DNA of 64,000 nucleotides, taken from assembly GCF_937616625.2 (NCBI RefSeq), contig NC_065571.1, positions 56,901,651 to 56,965,650 on the forward strand. Reading direction: 5' to 3'. Positions 1 through 11,900 of the stretch are shown here, piece after piece. The first letter of the stretch is position 1. Each line of letters opens with the position of its first letter. The notes under the pieces were generated by a model that saw nothing but the letters and a program-made list of their open reading frames with translations, did not search any database and was not told where the DNA came from. The position numbers and the translations under genes are program-made. Origin of the DNA: Mercurialis annua (lineage: Eukaryota; Streptophyta; Magnoliopsida; Malpighiales; Euphorbiaceae).

Positions 1-3000
1 TTGATTACTTTAGAGTTCAAGAGTATATAAACTCTTAGGAAAACAATTAATAACTATCTTCATCTTTTACCCCTTTTTTAATGTGTGATAAGCAATGTTA
101 GGCTACATTAGTGCCAATTCAGCAAAGGCTCATACTTTTTAATTAATGGACATGATTATTAAGAAAAGAAAATGTCATTGAGACTAAAATTGGGACGTTT
201 TAAACGTTATAACATGTTGGAGACTTTAACCAAATATATGACTTTTTCCCCTTCATTTGGCCTTAGTTCAAGAATACAATCATATATTAAATTGGTAGTA
301 ATTAATTAAATTTTCAAGTATGATTTATTTACTTTATATGAAAAGGTCGAAATTAATGCAAAAAATATATCAAAGGTTATACATTATTTAATAATTAAAT
401 AAAAGGTTGAGTTTCAATATGCGCTTACATTTCATGACTTAATAATTCTGGTGTGAACAATTAATCATATGCATTGAAATGTAAAAACAGAAAATATCAT
501 GCATATAATTATAAAGATATAAAGATGCATGATTAAAGTGCTAAAACCGTTAAAGTTATGCATTTCTTTTTGTAATTAACCCAATTTACTTATAGTAAGT
601 TTGATCTTTTTTAGATAGAGCATCATTTATATTTAAAATATGTATTAATTGATATTTTAATCATAAAAGTCAATTTATAAATTTATAAATTAATAATTTA
701 TGAAATATAAATAAATTAGTATTATCCAAAAAAAATTAATAGGTAAATATTTACAATTCTTTTATTATTCAATATTCATAATTTTAAATTAATCTTTATT
801 GCTCAACTAAATGTAATTAATAAATTACATTCAATAGAAAAATATTTTAATTATTATATATAAAATTTAACTCAATCAGAATTAAAAATATAAAATGAAT
901 TGAATCCTAGCCAAAACAATCTTTGATTCAAGTGGCTATTTTAATGAACCAAATAATCAAATTTTATTAGCATTAATTATTAAATCAAACTAAAAAATTG
1001 AACTAAATTAATAGAAAATCCAATCAAACGAAAAAAATTTGATTTAATTCGGTTAGTTAATAGTGTTCTTTCCGAATGCACTATACCCCTACTTATCATG
1101 ATCGACACCAATCATATTTATTAAATTACTCATTAAAATTAATATCATGATTTATAGTTTATGAATATTTTTTATGAATAGTTTATGAATCTTTAATTAA
1201 TATATACACTAACTTAAAGATCAGTTTTCCTTCTTCATTTTATTGGTCTTTATATTAAAGAGAAAACGAGTCATTTTCATCCGGAATACTTTTTTCACTA
1301 AAAAATATTATATATTTTTTGGCACATGAATTCTTTATTGATTTAATTTGAAAGTCGTGACAGATGAAAATGGGAATAAATTTCTCCTTGCATTTATATT
1401 TTAATTCAAAGACTCGAGCTCACAACTTTACTTAATCGATATTAGATTTTTTTATCACTTGAATCAATATTGATAAAATAATATTTTTGATATAAAATAG
1501 TATCTACCAAAGAGGTGCAAATAATTTTTCCGGACTACATGAATTTATGTCCATTCCTATTTACAATTGATTGGATCATATATCATATTTTAAAAATGAT
1601 AAAACATCATATAAACATAAATTTATATAATACAACTATTCAAACTTGACACCTTTTAAACATTTAATCTTCATGAACAAAACTTACATGGACTTTTTAT
1701 TCTACATAACAAAATAGATTTATGTGAGTACAGATTTATAAAATTTTGTTTCATCAAAAGATTTCCCACTCTAATCCAAAGAAAAAAAATTCAAAAGAGT
1801 TCACATTATTATAATATCTTCGGCCAATTTTAGTCACATGAAACATCACAAAGCATCATAGCCTTCACAAAGTCAAAATAATTGTTTGAAAACAAATAAA
1901 ATTTTATTGTTGGAAGACAAATTCCGTATGAACAATTGTATCAAAATAGCGGCCGAATTAAACGGTGGTGATTAGCTGAAATAGCGGCTTAGTACGATGA
2001 TTTATTTAAGGGTGACCAAACCGAATCGAAATATAAACCGAGCCAAAACTATAAGTATAGTTCGGTTATTTAATGAATATGGTTCGTCCAGTTTGAGTTT
2101 GTATAAAGTTAATGTTTGATTTTTTGGTTCGGTTGAAATATTTTGAAAAATTAAAATATTTGAAAAAACGAACAAAAAAAGGAAAAGTTAATTAAATAAA
2201 CCATTAAAAAAATTCATACAGTTATTCGTTTTTAGTCTCGTTTTTTTAATTATGTTCATACATAAATCAATAAATTTTGTACGATAGATAAATATACTAA
2301 AAATTGTATCTAAAAAATTATTACACAATAATTTTTAAATGTTTAAATTAATTTTAAAATAAAATGAATCAAAAATTATTGAACTGAACCGAACCGAACC
2401 AAACTCTTCAATTTGATTTGGTATAAAATTTTGATTTATTAAGTGAATCGAACCAAACTCTTCAATTTGATTCGGTGTAATCCAAACTTTTAATTTAGTT
2501 TAATTTAAAATTTTAATAAATTTTGATCAGTCGGTTTCGGCATGATCCAACCCGAATCGAACCATCCGAACTTGGCTTTTATTTCTTGCCCGCAAAAGCG
2601 TGAGTCTCGTCTTCCTTTTAGTATGCTGCTGCAGTGCTGCTTGACTCACATACAACGGTGGCCCACTACTCGTATTTTTTTAATAAATGAATACCAACAA
2701 AATAATTTATCATATTCTAGTACTGTATTCTAATAATAGAATATATTTCATAAAGATAAATTACCCATTAAAATCATTAGATAAGATCAAATTATATAAA
2801 TTTGTCATTACAATTTAAGAACATAGATTTTTTCTGTTAATCTCTGATCAAATTTACTAATATTCTTTTGCATTCTTTTTCTATTAATATTTGATCAAAT
2901 TACTAAAGTTTTTATATTAATGTGGAGTTTCATTTTTTAAACTAACTTTTTGAATTTTTTATTAATTCCAATTGTATTGTTATGATAACTTTTCTTAAAA

Positions 3001-3909
3001 ACTAGACAATATTTATAAAATTTTATTATAATTAATAAAGAATGTAAAATTTTAAATTTAAAAATGACATTTAAAGATTTTAACACAATTGCAACAAAAA
3101 TTTCAAGTTGAGACATATTTTTAAAAAATAGAAAGTTTGATTGCATTGATCAAAGACGCAAATGTTTAGATTTTTATAAGTGAATTTACTGTAAATTTAG
3201 AAGAGTTATATTTTGATATTTTTGAGATCAACATAGGTTCATTTTGCCTTTTGAACCTGGAACAAAACATTAAATAAGGCTAAATTCACGAGTTTGAACA
3301 AAAACATCCATAAATTTATGTGTTTTGGACATATACACCCATAAAACAGTAGTTTAGTCTCGTTTTATCTTTTCAACTCTAAATGGTTCAATAATTTGTT
3401 GCAACCTCAAACTCCAATTGCTCAAATCATTTTGTGGCGTCTCAACTAAAGGGGTAAAATGAGCCAAATTGAGTCAAATTGTACATGTTTTTAGGAGTAT
3501 TGACATATTAAATTCCAACGTATGATATTTGTAGTGATTAATTCTAAGGTTTAAAACGTTACATATTAAATTCAAACATTTCATGTTTTTGCATTTTGTA
3601 GCCAAAATGCTCTTTTCAAGAATCTTTTTCACACGTGGCATATAACTATTTGATCATTCAGTCGTCTCTGATGTGACACATCTGAAAAAAAATTGTTGAA
3701 ACATGCATTTAGACTACAAAATACGAGAACACGAAAAGTTAGAATTTAGTGTGTAACGTTTTAAATTTTATGGTTATATCACTACAAACATCATACTTTA
3801 TAATTTAAATTGTCATATTTTATGTTTTTATCTACAATCATGAACTTGTTCTTAATTGATATTCTATGTCAAATTGAGTTGCAAACTGGAATATTTTTAT
3901 TTTTTCTTA
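1..3909. other. Gene-free AT-rich DNA
   Basis: No coding exon or RNA gene is recognisable. Most of the stretch is AT-rich with short homopolymer runs. About 2008-2560 carries many degenerate copies of 'accgaacc' and 'ttcggtt', a pattern common in decayed plant transposons. A sequence of the same kind (ggtcacccc next to gaccgaatcg) lies in reverse orientation near 54935-54955. The open frame at 2542-2733 has no recognisable domain and sits in this repeat material, so I do not call it a gene. Confidence 0.6.
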
Positions 3910-4213
3910 GCTGAATAGCTTAAAAGATCACGAACTTTAATGTGTTTTATAAATTTAACATGAATTTTTAATTTGGATACCAACCAATTTTCAAAATTTT
4001 AAGCACATAGCAATTTTCCGTCAAAAAAGCGCTGATGTGGACATCGACATATTATTTATGTCGGTGTACACATCAGCATTTTCCTGTCGGAAATTTACTC
4101 GGTGTCTAAAACTATATAGAAAAAAATAGATTATGCATTCATTGGCGAAAATTAAAAATTCATATTAAATTTACAAACTATATTAAAATTCGTAACTTTT
4201 TAAGTTGTTAAGC
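3910..4213. repeat. Foldback (inverted-repeat) element, MITE-like
   Basis: About 70 bp at the left end (3910-3980, from gctgaatagcttaaaag) match the reverse complement of the right end (4141-4213, reading gcttaacaacttaaaaag) with roughly 80% identity by eye. The centre (about 4031-4080) is a second hairpin: gctgatgtgg and its complement around tatgtcggtg. It has no coding capacity. The flanks (TTTTTCTTA and TTTTTTAAA) do not make a convincing target duplication, so the superfamily is unknown. Confidence 0.6.
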
Positions 4214-4526
4214 TTTTTTAAACATTCTCACTAGAAAGAAAAAAAACAGATAAAATGTTTGATTACCATTTGAATCAAAATGCATTATTGCTTCAAGACC
4301 TACTTGAGGTCAATGTACCATTGTTTTTCAAGTCTTTATATTGTCCAGCCAGTGTTACTTAGGAGGGACAGCTTGATTTAGGTTGGTAATTAAGCACGTT
4401 GGTATGAGAAATTTTGGGTAGGGGCTCCTTTTTATGCCTTTTTCACATTGGGCTACCTTCTTCACTTAAAATGACTCATTTACACATCACCATCTGCATA
4501 TTATGCGGGGGGAACAAACCATTTTA

Positions 4527-5009
4527 GGGGCCGTTTGGAAATCAGAATAAAAATTAAAATAAAAAAAATAGAAATGAAAATGATTATTTTCATTTTTTAT
4601 TTGATTCAAAATTAGTGTAGGAACGGAAATGGGTAAAGTTTAATAAAAAAAATATTTATTATTTATTAAAAAGATATTTATTATTTTTTAAATATGATTA
4701 TATAAAAAAATTATTATTATTTGAAATTATTTTTAAAAAATATTTTTTTTATTTTTTTAAGTATATTTTTATAATAAATATTTAAAAATAGTTTTTATAA
4801 TTATATATTTATTATTAAAATATTTTGTTAAATTTTAATTCTCCTTTCCAAAAATCCATTCTCATAGGTAAGGGGGGAATGAGTGATTCCCATCAAAAGG
4901 GTAATCACATTCCCATTTCCTAGTATTATTTGACAAAATAAACACAAACAATGAAAATCATTTCCATTCTCATTCTCATTTCTCTTTTTTTTGGCGACCC
5001 AAACAACCC
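4527..5009. mobile_element. MITE, Tourist/PIF-Harbinger-like or hAT-like
   Basis: The left end reads GGGGCCGTTTGGaaatcag. The right end, reverse-complemented, reads GGGTTGTTTGGGTCGCC. The inner halves also mirror each other: gaaatgaaaatga-type tracts against tcatttccattctcattctc. TTTA directly precedes the left end (4523-4526) and follows the right end (5010-5013), which suits a short TTA/TTTA target duplication of the Tourist type. There is no open frame, so it is non-autonomous. A hAT origin is possible because the exact ends are ambiguous by one or two bases. Confidence 0.65.
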
Positions 5010-5538
5010 TTTAATATTTTTTTTATATTTTTTAAAATTTTAATTTAAAATTTTATTTTTCTAAACATTTATTTTGGACAGAAACAGTGTGCATTACTCT
5101 TACTGTGGAATGCGTATGAGACCAAATTTATATCTCCATCTAACTCAGACATGTTGAAGGAGATATTAGATAATAAAAATGAAAAAAAAAAATACATAAT
5201 TTATTGAAAAAAATAATTTGAAGAAATTCAAATGAAAAAAGAAATCAAAAGTATACGGCCTTTTGTTAATTTTTGTGTAGAATATAAAATTCATTTTATG
5301 AAATTTTTCTAACATAACCACTAATTGCTTAACATATTTTCAATATGTAGAATTAAAGACATTAGCATCCAAGTCTTCCCTATATGCAAATTCTTATTCA
5401 ACATATTTCTAAAAGCCTTTTCATAAATGCATACGGTACGTAATATTTAGATACGTTGAATTTTAATTAGTTGGCACATCAAGAAACAAAAAAAAAAGTT
5501 TTAATTTCAATATCAAATAAATCACATACTTTTTTAAA

Positions 5539-6982
5539 GGCTTAATCACCAAAAAATACCAAACCTATACGTCTTGTGTCAGATTTAGCCAAACCTTTAA
5601 AAACCACCAATTTTAGCCAAACCTTATATATTATGTTTCTTTTCAGCCATTTTTGAATCGAACCGGATTTACTGCCTATGTGTCATCCATTTCACTTCCA
5701 ACTCACCAAAATTGGTTGACATGGCAATATTTCAAAACACTAACCCAACCAAATCAAACCATACAAAATAAAACAAATCAATTTAATTAATAATTAATTT
5801 CTAAAATTAAGACTAAATGAATTTATTAAAAGAATTTATTAAAAATACAAAAACCATTTATAACTTTAACCCGTTAAAATTTCGAAAACCGCCGCCGTCC
5901 GACCAACCACCGTCCGAGAAAATTCCGGCCACCTCTATCAGATCAGACCCATGGGTCTGCTCCTTCACCGGAGAAGGAGAATCTGGGTCTGCTTCACTTG
6001 TAGCAAAAAAATGCTTACTTTGAATATAACTAAGCGTCTCCTGTCAATTTTATAAATCCTAATCCTCAAAACAGAACACAAAAGCAAACCACTTCCCTCA
6101 TTAAACCCATCTCTCAAATTGGTGCATCAGCTAATAAAGTCTCAATCTTTACCCAAATCTATGGCTACCCACTTGGTCTTTCTTCTACAAGCAGATTCCA
6201 TGAATACCCATCTGGGTTTTGCTCAAAGCCCAGATCTTTTCTCACTAAATCAGCAGCAGCTGGTTCTGGTTCAACCCCAGAAGAAAAGGGTAGTGATGTT
6301 TCAAAGCCTGAGAATAAAACTTCAAAGCTCGCACTTGTGTTTGGTCTATGGTATTTCCAAAACATTGTGTTCGACATTTTTTACAAGAAAGCTTTGAATG
6401 TTTTTCCAGATCCATGGTTTCTTGCGTCTTTTCAGCTCTTTACTGGGTCTATTTGGATGTTAATTTTATGGACATTGAAGCTCCAACCATGTCCCAAGAT
6501 TTCAAAACCATTTATAATTGCTCTTCTTGAACCTGCATTGTTTCACACTATAGGAGAAGCAGACCCATGGGTCTGCTCTGATATAGGTGGCCGCAATTTT
6601 TTTGAGCGGTGGTTGGTCGGACGTCGACGGTTGGGTTTCTCGTAATTTTAACGGGTTAAAGTTATAAATGGTTTTTGTTTTTTTATTTAAAAATTAATAT
6701 GGTTTTAAACTTTTTAATTATTTAATAGATTTGATTTATTTGGATTTGGTTTATTATATGGTTTGATTTGATTGGGTTAGTGGTTTGAAATATTGCCATG
6801 TCAATTAATTTCGCTGAGTTGGAAGTAACATGGATGACACATAGACAATAAATCCGGTTCGATTCGAAAATGGCTGAAAAATAAACACAACATATAAGGT
6901 TTGGCTAAATTTGGTGGTTTTTAAAGGTTTGGCTAAATCTGACACAAGACGTATAGATTTGGTATTTTTTGGTGATTAAGCC
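5539..6982. mobile_element. Pack-MULE: Mutator-like element with a captured gene fragment
   Basis: The ends are long terminal inverted repeats of about 425 bp (5539 to about 5965, and about 6557 to 6982), beginning GGCTTAATCACCAAAAAATA and ending in its reverse complement. They are highly similar along their length. Each arm finishes internally at the palindromic motif cagacccatgggtctg. The element is flanked by an exact 9-bp direct repeat TTTTTTAAA (5530-5538 and 6983-6991), the target-site duplication size typical of Mutator-like elements. No transposase is encoded. The roughly 590 bp between the arms hold part of a glucose-6-phosphate/phosphate translocator gene. This combination defines a Pack-MULE. 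The flanking duplication is low in complexity, but it coincides exactly with the TIR ends. Confidence 0.9.
6034..6645 (+). pseudogene. Captured 5' fragment of a plastid glucose-6-phosphate/phosphate translocator gene
   Basis: A frame open from just after TAA at 6031 to a stop at 6645 encodes a transit-peptide-like, Ser-rich stretch, then a linker (GSGSTPEEKGSD), then the first membrane region of the GPT family: LALVFGLWYFQNIVF, FQLFTGSIWMLILW and CPKISKPFIIALLEPALFHT. Similarity stops at 'HTIG', where the sequence enters the right TIR and adds about 30 unrelated residues. The intact family protein has about 390 residues and 8-10 helices; here only about the first third is present. The frame has no ATG, and 'ALLEPAL' replaces the family's usual ALLGPAL. 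It is therefore a transposon-captured pseudogene fragment, not a working transporter. Distinguishing GPT from the related XPT rests on my recollection of the family. Confidence 0.88.
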
Positions 6983-7044
6983 TTTTTTAAACTTGATCAA
7001 CCTAATATATCTCACTACTGTCTCCCTAACTTTTTTAATAAAAA

Positions 7045-7933
7045 GACTTATCCCCTTAAAAATCCCTCACCTTTTACCGCCAATTCGTTTAAACCCTCAC
7101 CTTGTAAAACCAACAAATATATCTAAATTATAATTTTTCACTTTCAATTGCGCCCTTAAATATTAAAATTCTCAACTTTTAGTTTCAATTACACCCTTAA
7201 ACATTTTCCAATACTTCAAATTTTGATAAATATTCAAAATGGTCTTCATAGTTATAATTAGGACAAAACCACCATCTTACTTAAATTTTTAAAAAATAAT
7301 AATAATAATTTATTAAACATAAATCAATTAAATATATTAATAAATATTTACAAATATAAATTAAATAATTCTTTTAAATTTAAAAAAAATCCGACATAAA
7401 CCTGTTGAGGAAGACAAACCAGTCGTCTTTGTCTTCCTCAGAACAGAGGAAGACAAACTCTCTTCCTCCATGGAAGACGACGACGAGCGAAATTTTAATT
7501 TTTAATTTAAAAAATTAAAAATAGTTTGTATTTAGACTAACTGTATAATATTTTTAAAAAAACAATAAATATAAATTTTTTAGCGGGCCGGATAGTAGCA
7601 ACAAAATCATTCAAATATCGGAATTCCGTTAATTAATTTTGTAAAGTATAGGCTGCATGGTTGCAGATATGAAAGAATATTGTTAAGTTTTATAATTTTT
7701 GAAAGAATAGTTTTATTTTTATTTTAAATAAAATATTAAACCCTATTTAAAATATATGCTAAAATTTAAAATATTGATTTGAACATTTTTCAAGTAAAAA
7801 GAGGTCACTTTAATGCTTGAGGGTGCAATTGAAAGTGAAAGGTCGTAATTTGGGTATATTTGGTGATTTTGCAACGTGAGTGTGCAAACGAATTGGGGGT
7901 AAAAGGTGGGGTTTTTTTTAAAGGGGATAAGCC
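7045..7933. mobile_element. MULE-like non-autonomous element 2
   Basis: Inverted ends of about 120-160 bp. The left starts gacttatccccttaaaaatc and continues through 'caattcgtttaaaccctcacc'-type sequence to about 7205. The right end, reverse-complemented, starts ggcttatccccttt and runs through 'caattcgtttgcacactcacg'. The flanks TAATAAAAA (7036-7044) and ATATAAAAA (7934-7942) match at 7 of 9 positions, consistent with a decayed 9-bp duplication. The interior has a 12-bp-arm hairpin (7407-7418 with 7428-7439, gaggaagacaaa/tttgtcttcctc) followed by GAC repeats. No transposase is present. It lies only 62 bp from the Pack-MULE. Confidence 0.7.
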
Positions 7934-8700
7934 ATATAAAAATGGGATATTAGCAAAACAATTAATATTTTAATTTTATAACGATTTAACTTGTTTTGCC
8001 AAACATTACAAATCAAATCCTAATCTTTTTATTTTTTTCATTTTGTAGCCCAAATTCGTTTCCAGCAATTTTACCTCCTTTTTAGGCTACATAATACAAA
8101 ACCGCAAAAAATTGAGCTTCTATTTGTAACAATTTTAAAATGTTGGGATTAAATATGTCAATACACTTATCTAATCTGGCAATCCGGTCCACATATGCAC
8201 AAATTTACCGGAAAACAAATTTGAACTACAAAATATAAAAAATGGAAAATTCAGTGTTTGTTTTGTGACGTTTTGAATAATGAAATTTAAATCGATATAA
8301 AGTTGAAATGTTATAATTTGTTTTGTTAATGTCCTTATAAAAATTGGACTCTTTTAAGATCTTATTGACTATCAAATAAAAATAGGCTTAATATATAGTT
8401 TGACTCCTGAACTTATACTTTTTACATTCAACTGTTAAATTTAACGTCTCACTTATTGAACCTATGAGCTTGTAAAACAATCCTACTTAATCCCTGAAAT
8501 TGATAAAATAAGTAAACATTTAACCCCTCCGCATCCACTTAACACTTGAAACATTCTAGAAAACGTTTAACCTCTCCATGTTCGGTCGGTTGGTTGGCTA
8601 TTCAGACGAGCGGTTAATTCGGTTAAGTAATTGTCGATTCGGTTTTAACTTATTAAGGTTTAATTAAGATAGTACTCTGTTCCAACTATAACTGTAAACT
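7934..8700. other. Intergenic DNA upstream of the bHLH gene
   Basis: No gene is seen. A GGCTTAATATATAG sequence near 8387 resembles the GGCTTAAT ends of the neighbouring MULE-like elements, but I found no matching inverted partner. The remainder is AT-rich. Confidence 0.5.
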
Positions 8701-8719
8701 TTAATACGTGGACGGTTTA

Positions 8720-8837
8720 AGTTCCTTCTACGAAGGAACTAAGCCAAAGACACAAACAGTAAATCACAATTTCCACGTGCTTTAAACCTTAAAAATCCCA
8801 ATTATTTGAGCTTTTTCTCAATCTCTTGTCTATAAAT
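8720..8837 (+). promoter_or_regulatory. Core promoter of the bHLH gene: palindrome, G-box, TATA box
   Basis: A perfect inverted repeat (agttccttc, 3-nt spacer, gaaggaact) occupies 8720-8740. A canonical G-box CACGTG lies at 8774-8779, with a related ACGTGG near 8706. TATAAAT at 8831-8837 is a good TATA box, which places transcription start near 8860. The G-box is a known site for bHLH and bZIP factors, so autoregulation or ABA/light input is possible but not shown. The ATG at 8836 falls inside the TATA box and so cannot be the start codon. Confidence 0.65.
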
Positions 8838-8976
8838 GGAAACCCAAGCCAACACACTGACACACATGACACTGTTTTTATTTCATTTCAAAAAAAAAAT
8901 ATCAACCAATCAAAAAAAAACACGTCATCATCATCATCATCTCTGTCTTTTTTCTTCTGCAAAATCTCCACCTTTC

Positions 8977-11900
8977 ATGGAATTACCAATTGAAAATATT
9001 GGCGACGAGTACCAAAATTACTGGGAAACTAAAATGTTTCTCCATAATGAAGAACTTGATAGGTACTTAATTTAATTTAATTTGATTTTTGGTTTGTTTA
9101 TCAAATTTTTTTTTTGTATTTAAATTTGAAGTTGAATTTATGTTTTATGCATAGTTGGGCTATGGATGAAGCTTTTTCTTACTACGATTCGAGCTCCCCG
9201 GACGGAGCGGCTTCGTCGGCCGCTTCGAAGAATATAGTTTCGGAGAGAAATAGAAGGAAGAAACTTAATGAGAGACTCTTTGCTCTCAGAGCTGTGGTCC
9301 CCAACATTAGCAAGGTGATGATCCATTATCACATTTTTAATTATATCTTAAATACATTTAATTAAAAGATTTAAATTTTTAATTTGTTTTAATTAGATGG
9401 ATAAGGCTTCAATTATAAAAGATGCAATTGATTATATTCAAGAATTACATGAACAAGAAAGGAGAATTCAAGCTGAGATAATGGAGCTTGAATCTGGACC
9501 GTTGAAAAAGAATCATAGCGGCGGTTATGATTTTGAGCAAGAATTGCCTGTTTTATTAAGATCCAAGAAAAAGAAAATTGATCAATTTTATGATTCTACT
9601 GGCTCCAGAACTTGTCCAATTGAAGTGCTTGAGGTAATTCTTTATTTTATTTTTTAAGTAAAATTTGATTCGACTTATTATGTAAGTTTAACCGAGCATG
9701 ATTAAATTTTTGATAAAAGGTCAATTCGGTTTTTAAATTTGTGATTTGAGATAAAAGAATTCACTCTCGATCATTTTGATTAATTGAAGATAATATTTTT
9801 TATTTTTAGATCAATTATTATGTTGTTGAAGCTCTAACCCTAAACAATAATTCACCATCGTTCATGTTATTGTTGTAAAGTGTTGGAGACAACTACATTT
9901 CTTTTTAAAAAATAATTTTAAATTTTAAATTTTCATTTTTTATTGTTTGATTAGTTCAGTCTCTTCCAACATCTTAATCAAACATGACAATAGATTATAG
10001 AGGTATATTTAATATTGTATAAAGTCTTGAACTGCACCTAATTAATTATAATTATCCAAATTTTGGTTATAGTCTCAATTTCAATTTAAACATATTTTAT
10101 TTGTAGGGTAAATTCTTATACATTTAATGATTTATTTTATTTTTTATTTTGGGTAGTTGAGTGTTGCTTACATGGGAGAGAAGACTTTGTTGGTGAGTTT
10201 GACATGCAGTAAAAGAACAGATACAATGGTGAAACTGTGTGAAGTATTTGAAAATTTGAAGCTCAAAATAATTACTGCAAATATAACTACTGTTTCTGGA
10301 AGGCTTTTGAAGACTGTTTTTATTGAGGTCAGTATTATTCACTCCATTTCAATCTCATAATTTTTTAGTGTAATCAATAAATTGAAATTTAACTAAAATG
10401 TGTGAATGTATAGATATTATATTAAGTCTAATAAATAGTGTTATCACCGGAGGATCTCGGATTTCATTTTAGTCGGGTTTAATCTCTAGTTAAAAGTCTG
10501 AAATTAACCTTCTTTTAATTTGAATTCATTACAAACTTTACTTGTCTTTTTTTTAAATGCTAACGCGAGCCAGTCTGAAGCATATCATTACAAACTTTAC
10601 CTGTAATATTTTTTTTTTTTTAATTACTCTAGCATAAAAGAGAAACAAAGGGTGAAGGAAGGTATTAGAATTTAGAAGTAGGATCCACAGATTGGTAATG
10701 TAATGTATATAAAGAATAGACAACTTTAATAAAGTGTAAAATTATGATGATATTAATTTTCAATTTAAGAGCAACTTGATAAAAAAATCTAACCCACGTG
10801 TTCCAATCATACGCCCAGTCTCACCATAAAATTAAAGACATGACCCCACCACATTTTCCGCTTTTAGATTATAACAATGTTGATTATTTTGTGATGGAGT
10901 GATAAATACACCTCTCCCTTTCTAAAATTATTTGAGCATTCAAATTAAAGCTATCAATAAAATTACTATAAAAGCATATAATATTTAAATAACAACAAAA
11001 ATAATTTAACTAATAAAAAAAAAAGTATCATTGTAATAATTGATGCGATATATCAAAATTATTATAAATATTTGTTTAGCATAAAATAGTTTTATCTATA
11101 GAATACAAGTCCACTCATTATACAAGTTCGAGTTAAAAAATTATAAGAAATCAGGTTGTTTGAGAATTTAGAAACCGAGGAGATGAATTTTACTCAACAT
11201 CTAGCCAAAATTCATTTCCATAGCAGACGTTGCAAGTAGAATCATTGTTTTTTTTTGAGAGAGAAAGACTTCAAGGAGAAGGAGGATAAATTATTATTAA
11301 ATTAATTAATTAAGTCGTTATTCTTATAAGCACAATCTTATTAAAATATTAATGCTATATAAAAATGGATAGTTATTCATAAAAGAAAATGAATAGTTGT
11401 AAATTTGATTTTTCTCTCTCACTATATGTGTAAATTAATTTTCTTCTATGTTTAGAGGCTTGACCACCTCAATTAATGAAGAAATTTATATTTATTCTAA
11501 ATTCAAATTATTCATTTCATACCAGATAAAGTTTTATATTTATAATGAATACTAAAAAGCTTATTCCATCTAATAATAAAAACACGTCGTCAACATTTAA
11601 AAAATTTATATTGAATATTATTTATAATAAAGAAATAATATCCATTGTAGCCCAACAAAAAAGGCAAGACAGTCAAATTTGTTAAGGTGTCAAGATTTTG
11701 TTTCTGGAACAAGTCACAATCCAACGTGTAAATGAATAGGAATCATTGAGGACCGCAGCTGTTATATAGTATTCCCCATGTTTAAATTTAGGCATTTTTT
11801 TAAAAGGCAAAAGGTACAGAAAAACTCTCGTAATTTTTACAAAAGTACAGATCAATCCTTTTACTTCTTTTAGGTGTAATTAAGCCCTCTTTATTTTTAA

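Noticed and set aside
8836..8976. Upstream in-frame ATG for the bHLH gene, adding 47 residues
   Set aside because: It lies inside the TATA box (8831-8837), the extra residues are low-complexity, and the family start matches the ATG at 8977.
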